32,320 nucleotides of DNA, from NCBI GenBank assembly GCA_002838935.1, contig PGXE01000001.1, forward strand, positions 1 through 32,320, written 5' to 3'. Source of the stretch: Thermoplasmata archaeon HGW-Thermoplasmata-1. GTDB taxonomy: Archaea; Thermoplasmatota; E2; GCA-002838935. The notes below the pieces were generated by a model. The model searched no databases, had not been told where the DNA came from, and worked only from the letters and a program-made list of their open reading frames with translations. This document shows, piece by piece, positions 26,484 to 32,320 of the stretch. The first letter of the stretch is position 1. Each line of letters opens with the position of its first letter. The position numbers and the translations under genes are program-made.

Positions 26484-28034
26484 ATGGCCATGAGACATAT
26501 CGGAGCAGCCGCGATTGCGGCATTGGCGGCCCTGTCGCTTCTTTCCGTGAACGGTTCTGCATTGATGAACAAGCCGGTCGAAGGAACGTTCGTCATCGAT
26601 TCGCTCGAGTCGCAAGGCGGACACCTGATAACCGCAGGCAGGATAAGCGCATCCAGCGACACTAACGGACTTTACGCCTTTCTTGCGATGGACAGTTCGG
26701 CGACCGTCTTCAACGGCAACCTTCTCATAGTCGATACCGACGATGCCGAGCTTTACAACTACAGCGGAAGCCTGACGATTACATTCGAGGGCGGCGGCAT
26801 CGCCTGCGACACCTCTGACGCCTCATCCACCCTGTTCTCCGGCAGTTCGGACTACGCGATAAGCCTGCCGATGGGCGAGTTCGCCGATGCGGCAAACGAA
26901 ACCGGTTTCGACTTCTTCCCGCTCAGTTTCGCAGGTGCCTTCTCGTCAGCCCTCGACGTTCAGGGCAGGACACGGCTCTTTACGGTGGCGGCCACAACTG
27001 TCACCATAACACTCGACGGCGCGGTTATCTCCGACTGGAACGGCAGGGGTGCAAGCGAGGGCGAGTTCTTCTTACAGCTAACACCTTCCGCAGGCTCGGT
27101 CGCCATTTCACAGCACTCTCTTCTCTCTGTCATGGGCGTGCCGTACGGCAGCAGCGCCGGCGGCGTAAGCGTTATAATGTCATCTGCCGACGCCGAAGAC
27201 ATCTCCGGGTTTTTCGAAGATTTTCAGGATGCAATCAATGCGATTCAGGGGGAAGGACAGGAGGACGCATTGCCGCCGGAACTGGGGGAGATAGGTGAGC
27301 TCGAGGGCATATTGCCGCTTGCAAACAACCTTGCGGTGATAATAGACATGAATGTCAGCGGAACAATCGGCGAGGAGGCCGCACCGCTCAAATCGCCTAT
27401 CGTGATGCGCGGCACAGGCGAAACCATTGTGGACTACGCCGGAACGGCCAGCGGCGTATCGGCGACGCTTTCAGGCGATTATGCGGTCATATTCCTTGGC
27501 GAGGAATTTTATTCGCCCAATGCGTGGTATACCAATAAAATCCCGCTTCCGCAGACCTCGATAGGGCTATGGTCGGTCGCTATAGGCGCGTTCGTTCTCG
27601 CGCATGTGCTCGTGAAGAAGAAAAAGCTCAACGTGGAGCGGTCTAAGAAGGCGAGGTGGCCGGCGATTGGCCTGCATCTCGTGACCGCCGTAGGCCTGCT
27701 CGTGCTGTGGGATTTCGAGGTGGCGGGCTTTTTTGGCACTAGTATATTGACTATGGCGAGCACGGGCGGTTTCGCGCTTCCATCCTCCTTGATAGGGGCC
27801 GCGCCCTGGGCGGTCGTCATAGCGATACAGATGATGCCGCTCGCGCTCGCCAGCGTCGCCTTCGGCCTTCCCGCGAGTATAATAGCGAACGATGCCTTGC
27901 GTTTCTTCAAGTTGGGCCGCAAGGCGAGAGGAGTCGGCCACGCGGTTGGCGACGTAGTCACCTACACCGTCGGCTCGCTGTTCATACTGCCGATACTCAA
28001 CCTGATAATCTCGCAACTCGTCGGCAGATTATAG
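26484..28034 (+). CDS. Secreted/membrane protein with N-terminal signal, large extracellular beta-rich domain and C-terminal TMs, unknown function
   Basis: 516 aa; N-terminal hydrophobic AAAIAALAALSLLSVNGSA; at least 4 C-terminal TMs. Confidence 0.7.
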   Translation: MAMRHIGAAAIAALAALSLLSVNGSALMNKPVEGTFVIDSLESQGGHLITAGRISASSDTNGLYAFLAMDSSATVFNGNLLIVDTDDAELYNYSGSLTITFEGGGIACDTSDASSTLFSGSSDYAISLPMGEFADAANETGFDFFPLSFAGAFSSALDVQGRTRLFTVAATTVTITLDGAVISDWNGRGASEGEFFLQLTPSAGSVAISQHSLLSVMGVPYGSSAGGVSVIMSSADAEDISGFFEDFQDAINAIQGEGQEDALPPELGEIGELEGILPLANNLAVIIDMNVSGTIGEEAAPLKSPIVMRGTGETIVDYAGTASGVSATLSGDYAVIFLGEEFYSPNAWYTNKIPLPQTSIGLWSVAIGAFVLAHVLVKKKKLNVERSKKARWPAIGLHLVTAVGLLVLWDFEVAGFFGTSILTMASTGGFALPSSLIGAAPWAVVIAIQMMPLALASVAFGLPASIIANDALRFFKLGRKARGVGHAVGDVVTYTVGSLFILPILNLIISQLVGRL

Positions 28035-28056
28035 CGAGTAAACTCTTTTAACCAAA

Positions 28057-29817
28057 ATGACATTCCGCAAGACCATGGAATCGCCTTTCAAGTCTTTTGG
28101 GCGCGAAGTCTCCGCCCTGCTGTGCAAGGCCTACGGTTCGCTGGGGCTCGATGCGGAGCCGGTAGTAGAGACGCCGCCGGATCCTTCTATGGGGGATAGC
28201 GCTTCCCCATGCTTCAACCTTGCAAAGCTTGCACGCAAGTCGCCAGTAGCCCTAGCATCCGGGATAGCAAACGCCATACGCGGCATGGAGAGGGACACCG
28301 TCTACCGCGTCGAGGCCGCAGGCCCGTACGTGAACTTTTTCATAAACGAAGAAAGAGTCGTCGAAATGACGATGGATGCCATATCAAAAGAGGGCGATAG
28401 ATACGGAGTTCTGCCGCCCACCGGCAATAAGGTCATACTCGAGCACACCTCCGCAAACCCGAATGGCCCTTTCCACGTGGGCCGGGCGCGAAACCCGATA
28501 ATCGGCGACACGCTCGTGCGCATATTCAGAAAGGCCGGCAACGAGGTGGACGCCCAGTTCTACGTCGACGACATGGGAAAGCAGGTGGCGATACTCGCGT
28601 GGGGGGTCAACAACCTTAAACCCGGCGACATTACCGCGGTAGAGCGCGAGAAGCACGACCACAAGCTCGTCGTATATTACCAGAAGGCGAACGCGCTGAT
28701 GGGCGAGGACGAAAAGGTAAAGGCGGAGATACATGACCTGCTCAGGCGCACAGAGGAGTGCGAACCGGAAGCGCTCGATTACGTCACTTCGGTCTATACG
28801 GGCGTACTCGAAGGCATGGTCGAGTCGATGGAGAGAATGAACGTCCGCGTCGATTCCTTCATACCCGAATCCAACGTCGTTAAGGACGGCTCCACCGCCC
28901 GCGTCATAGAGGCGCTGCAAAAGAGCGGCTACGCGGAGAAAGAGCCGGACAGCAAGGCGTGGGGCGTCGATATGGCGCAGTTTGGCGTCACGGGACGAAG
29001 CACGAAATTCTACTTCGTGCGAAGCGACGGCACGTCGCTCTACGCGACGCGCGACATAGCCTATCATCTCTGGAAGAGCGAGCACTGCGACCGTATGGTG
29101 AACGTGCTTGGCGAGGACCACCGGCTGGAGGCAAAGCAGGTCGCGGAGTGTCTCAAACTCGTCGGCGCAGGCAAACTGCCCGAAGTGGTATTCTACTCAT
29201 TCGTATCGCTTCCCGAAGGAAAGATGTCAACCCGCCGCGGACGCGTGGTATTCCTCGACGACCTTCTCGACGAGGCTGTCGGACGGGCTTACGACGAGGT
29301 GAAGGCGAGGCGCGGCGACGAGCTTTCGGAAGACGAGATGAGAAGGATAGCCGAGAGCGTGGGAATCGGCGCAGTGCGCTACAACATAGTCAAGGTCCAG
29401 CCGGAAAAAGCCATCACGTTCAAGTGGGAGGAGGCGCTCGCGTTCGACGGCCAGACTGCGCCGTTCATCCAGTATTCCCACGCAAGATGCGCATCCATAC
29501 TGAGAAAGGCGAAAGAGGCGGGTGCCCTGTCCAAGCCGGATTCCGGCAAACTCTTCCATCCGTCCGAGATAGACCTCGTCAAGAGTCTCGCAAAATTGCC
29601 TGACGTCATCGGCGAGGCGGCCGAAACCTGCAAGCCCCATGCGGTTGCGACCTATGCCTACGAGGTGGCGGCAAATCTCAACGTATTCTACCGCGACTGC
29701 CAGGTTATAGGTTCCGGCGAGTTCGAGGGCGCGAGGCTTTCGCTGATCGGGGCGGCAAAGGCGGTGCTTGCAAACACGCTCGATACCCTTGGGATAGACG
29801 CAATCGAAACGATGTGA
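28057..29817 (+). CDS. argS: Arginyl-tRNA synthetase
   Basis: HTSANPNGPFHVGRARNPIIGDTLVRI; YATRDIAYHLWK; EGKMSTRRGRVVFLDDLLDEA; C-terminal DALR-type helices. Confidence 0.97.
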   Translation: MTFRKTMESPFKSFGREVSALLCKAYGSLGLDAEPVVETPPDPSMGDSASPCFNLAKLARKSPVALASGIANAIRGMERDTVYRVEAAGPYVNFFINEERVVEMTMDAISKEGDRYGVLPPTGNKVILEHTSANPNGPFHVGRARNPIIGDTLVRIFRKAGNEVDAQFYVDDMGKQVAILAWGVNNLKPGDITAVEREKHDHKLVVYYQKANALMGEDEKVKAEIHDLLRRTEECEPEALDYVTSVYTGVLEGMVESMERMNVRVDSFIPESNVVKDGSTARVIEALQKSGYAEKEPDSKAWGVDMAQFGVTGRSTKFYFVRSDGTSLYATRDIAYHLWKSEHCDRMVNVLGEDHRLEAKQVAECLKLVGAGKLPEVVFYSFVSLPEGKMSTRRGRVVFLDDLLDEAVGRAYDEVKARRGDELSEDEMRRIAESVGIGAVRYNIVKVQPEKAITFKWEEALAFDGQTAPFIQYSHARCASILRKAKEAGALSKPDSGKLFHPSEIDLVKSLAKLPDVIGEAAETCKPHAVATYAYEVAANLNVFYRDCQVIGSGEFEGARLSLIGAAKAVLANTLDTLGIDAIETM

Positions 29818-29822
29818 TTTTT

Positions 29823-31013
29823 TCAATACCCCACGAGTCTTTGCAGATCGGTTATGACGTTGAGGTAGTTTATGAACGCATCGTAGGGGTTGTCGTAAGG
29901 CGAAAAGTAGGTGTGGACGTCCCCGTCGGCAAAGAACTTGGTCGAGCAGTAATAATAGTGGTCGGAGGTTTGAAGCAGGCGCCATGCGTGTTTTATCTGC
30001 CGGTTGCCTGTTTTAAGGACCGCGTCCCTCATGTCCCGCAGCGTATTGAACGCATATTGTTGCATCCTGTTGTCGAGGCACGCCGAAACGTCGCGTTCGC
30101 TGTCCGCCCAGCTTATTGCGAACGGCGCGTCTATCCTGCCTTTCGCCTCGAGCGAATCTATGCATTCTGACGGCGTCGCGAACCGCAGGTCGTCGTAGCC
30201 CCTCATCTCTTCGGGCAGCTTTTCCATAAAACCGAATATGCCCGTTTCCTTCCATTGGTGCTCTCCGAAGGTCTCGTAATCCATGAAAAGATTGATCGTC
30301 TCGCCCGGAGATGCGGCAAGCCATCGCGCGTATTTGTCGGCAAACAGGGGGTATTCGTTCCATCCGCGATCACCGAACCGGAACGCCACGTCATCCGAGA
30401 GGCGGTAGTTCTTGAGAAGCACCTTAATCCCAGGAACTGACGAAGGTTCATACAGATAGTTTGGCAGTCGGCTTCCCAATATCCTTTCGGTGCCTTCCGT
30501 CACGATGCCCTCGTAGCCCAGGTTTTTTATAGTTCCGGCAATCCTGTTGTCGAATATCAGTTCGGTGTTCCGAAACACGCGCGGCGTGACTCCGATCTCA
30601 TTACGCATGACCCTTTTATGTTCGGCCACCTGTTCTGTGAATTCGGTCTGATCCTCGTAAAGCCCTGCTAGCGAGTGGTAATATGTTTCCTGAAGGAATT
30701 CGACGCACCCGGTCTTTGCCAATTCCCGAAAAGAATCGATAACGCCGCCGTCGAAGAGGAGGGCCTGTTCGATGAAAGTCCCGGAAAGCGAGTAGGAAAT
30801 CCGAAAATCCCTGCCACATGCGTCTATCAGCCTAAGCATCATGTCGTTAGCCGGATAGTAGCACCTCTCTGCGACCCGTTTGAATATCGCTTTGTTTTTT
30901 TCCGTATCGAAATAGTCATCTACCGGATTACCGCACGATCTGTCGAATGCCCGAAAACGCCCAAGCCGCATCGGCTGGTGCACCTGGAAGTAGAAGCAGA
31001 CGTTTTTCATCAT
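29823..31013 (-). CDS. Glycoside hydrolase family 57 (alpha-amylase-like)
   Basis: FYFQVHQPMRLGRFR, FLQETYYHSLAGL, VFRNTELIFDNRIAGTIKNLGYEGIVTEG, LFMDYETFGEHQW. Confidence 0.93.
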   Translation of the reverse strand: MMKNVCFYFQVHQPMRLGRFRAFDRSCGNPVDDYFDTEKNKAIFKRVAERCYYPANDMMLRLIDACGRDFRISYSLSGTFIEQALLFDGGVIDSFRELAKTGCVEFLQETYYHSLAGLYEDQTEFTEQVAEHKRVMRNEIGVTPRVFRNTELIFDNRIAGTIKNLGYEGIVTEGTERILGSRLPNYLYEPSSVPGIKVLLKNYRLSDDVAFRFGDRGWNEYPLFADKYARWLAASPGETINLFMDYETFGEHQWKETGIFGFMEKLPEEMRGYDDLRFATPSECIDSLEAKGRIDAPFAISWADSERDVSACLDNRMQQYAFNTLRDMRDAVLKTGNRQIKHAWRLLQTSDHYYYCSTKFFADGDVHTYFSPYDNPYDAFINYLNVITDLQRLVGY

Positions 31014-32197
31014 CCCCCTCCCTCGTTCCCCACGATTCCGTTCGCGGCCTGTACGGCACTTTCGTAAACACGCATCGTCTCGTTAGCGCATTTTGCCCAG
31101 GTGAACTTGCGGCATTCCGTCTTGCCGGAGTTTCCGATGCATTCCCTGAGTTCCCGGCTTTTCAACAACGCTATTATCTTGTTCGCCATCTCGTCGGTAT
31201 CCCAGTAGGGCACCTTCAGCGCGTTTTTGAGCGCCTCGCCGACACCCGTGCTATCGCTCACCACCACAGGCAAACCGCTCGCCATGGCTTCGAGAATGCT
31301 TATGCCGAAAGGTTCGGATACGCTTGGCAGAACGTAGACTTCACTGTCGTTGTATAGATCCATTATCTCATCATCTGGGACGAAGCCGACGAATCTTATC
31401 CTGTGCGGGATGCCGAGTTCGAGCGAGAGTTCGATCAGTTCGCCCAGCATTTCGCCCTTGCCCGCGACCACGAATTCAGCGTCGCCGACCTCATCCAGCA
31501 CTTTTTTTGCGGCCGTAATAAAATACCGGGGGCCTTTTTGTCTGGTCAATTGGGCGAGAAAAAGCACCCTTTTGCCGCCTTGCTCATAATCCCGGCCGCC
31601 GACGCGAGCAAACGCCGAGACGTCGATGCCATTATAAACGGCATATATCTTTACTGACGGTATGCCGTATTTGTCCATTAGCATATTCTTAGTCCAGTTG
31701 CTGACGGCGATGACCGCGTCGGCTGTATTCATCCCCTCTCTTTCCACATCTATTATCCAGTCCTGCGGCATGAAGAACGCAGACCGGTCGTACTCCGTCG
31801 AATGGATGGTCAGGACGAGCGGTATGCCGTAGCGCCTATTTATCTCGATCCCGGCTTTTACCGTTATCCAGTCGTGGCAGTGCACCACCTCGGCATCAAA
31901 ACTCTCGAATGATTCGACGACGCGGGCGTTATACTCCTCGACCGCGGCAAAGAAATTAGAATCGTAGTTCTTTTTGGTTAGCGGATACGGATTTATGCCC
32001 CCCGAAGCAGGAACTTCTATTATTTTCAGGTGGCTGTGGTGCGAGCCGACTCCGCCTTCATCCATGCGCGGCATGTAGAAATCCACGCCCGCGCCCGACC
32101 GGGATAACTCTCGCGTAAGCATCAGGCAGTGGACCCCGAGGCCGCCGGAGATGAAAGGTGGAAACTCCCACCCTATCATCGCTACCCTTTTTATCAT
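31010..32197 (-). CDS. GT4/GT5-like glycosyltransferase (glycogen synthase type)
   Basis: IGWEFPPFISGGLGVHCLMLTRELSRSG, VVHCHDWIT, LVLTIHSTEYDRS, KRVLFLAQLTRQKGPRYFITAA, VYVLPSVSEPFGISILEAMASGLPVV. Start at MIKRVAMIGWEFPP (TATA about 24 nt upstream); 4-nt overlap with GH57. Confidence 0.93.
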   Translation of the reverse strand: MIKRVAMIGWEFPPFISGGLGVHCLMLTRELSRSGAGVDFYMPRMDEGGVGSHHSHLKIIEVPASGGINPYPLTKKNYDSNFFAAVEEYNARVVESFESFDAEVVHCHDWITVKAGIEINRRYGIPLVLTIHSTEYDRSAFFMPQDWIIDVEREGMNTADAVIAVSNWTKNMLMDKYGIPSVKIYAVYNGIDVSAFARVGGRDYEQGGKRVLFLAQLTRQKGPRYFITAAKKVLDEVGDAEFVVAGKGEMLGELIELSLELGIPHRIRFVGFVPDDEIMDLYNDSEVYVLPSVSEPFGISILEAMASGLPVVVSDSTGVGEALKNALKVPYWDTDEMANKIIALLKSRELRECIGNSGKTECRKFTWAKCANETMRVYESAVQAANGIVGNEGGG

Positions 32198-32237
32198 AAT
32201 GATATAAGCATTATGAGTTATATGCTGTGTGGCACGA

Positions 32238-32320
32238 TTAGTCCTTTCTAACCAACACATACACCTTTTTTCCGATGTACTTCTTTGAGGATAGTATCAT
32301 CGCGCCGTTCCCTATCTTTT
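32238..32320 (-). CDS. C-terminal end of a small AbrB/DUF2080-like protein (partial, runs off the window)
   Basis: Minus-strand reading ...KIGNGAMILSSKKYIGKKVYVLVRKD* ; xxGNGAxIxxxKxxIGKKVxVxV is the pattern of archaeal DUF2080/AbrB-like proteins. Confidence 0.5.
   Translation of the reverse strand, partial: KIGNGAMILSSKKYIGKKVYVLVRKD

Overview
The window looks like a stretch of archaeal chromosome, probably Euryarchaeota/Thermoplasmatota-like. The evidence is archaeal-type IleRS, NAC, Trm1, THEP1-type NTPase and archaetidylserine-synthase-like genes, plus TATA boxes about 24-27 nt upstream of start codons. Most of it is housekeeping: an ABC exporter pair, ileS, a MinD-like ATPase with an HTH protein, trm1, a THEP1 NTPase, a CDP-alcohol phosphatidyltransferase, tRNA-Phe(GAA), a UPF0316/DUF2179 membrane protein, a CDF cation exporter, an OPT-family transporter, a DUF401 permease, NAC, nnr, an MscS channel, argS, and a GH57/GT4 pair. 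The accessory-looking content is: (i) a translationally coupled two-gene putative restriction-modification unit, made of an amino-MTase and a small PD-(D/E)XK-like protein with a GTG start that the ORF track does not mark; (ii) a cell-surface cluster with a DUF4097-like repeat lipoprotein, a multi-TM protein and a broken small lipoprotein gene; (iii) a seven-copy 16-bp minisatellite in a divergent promoter region; (iv) an orphan second nnr 3' end downstream of an inserted membrane-protein gene; (v) a 3'-end remnant of tRNA-Phe next to the intact tRNA. All assignments are from reading the sequence; no database search was run.
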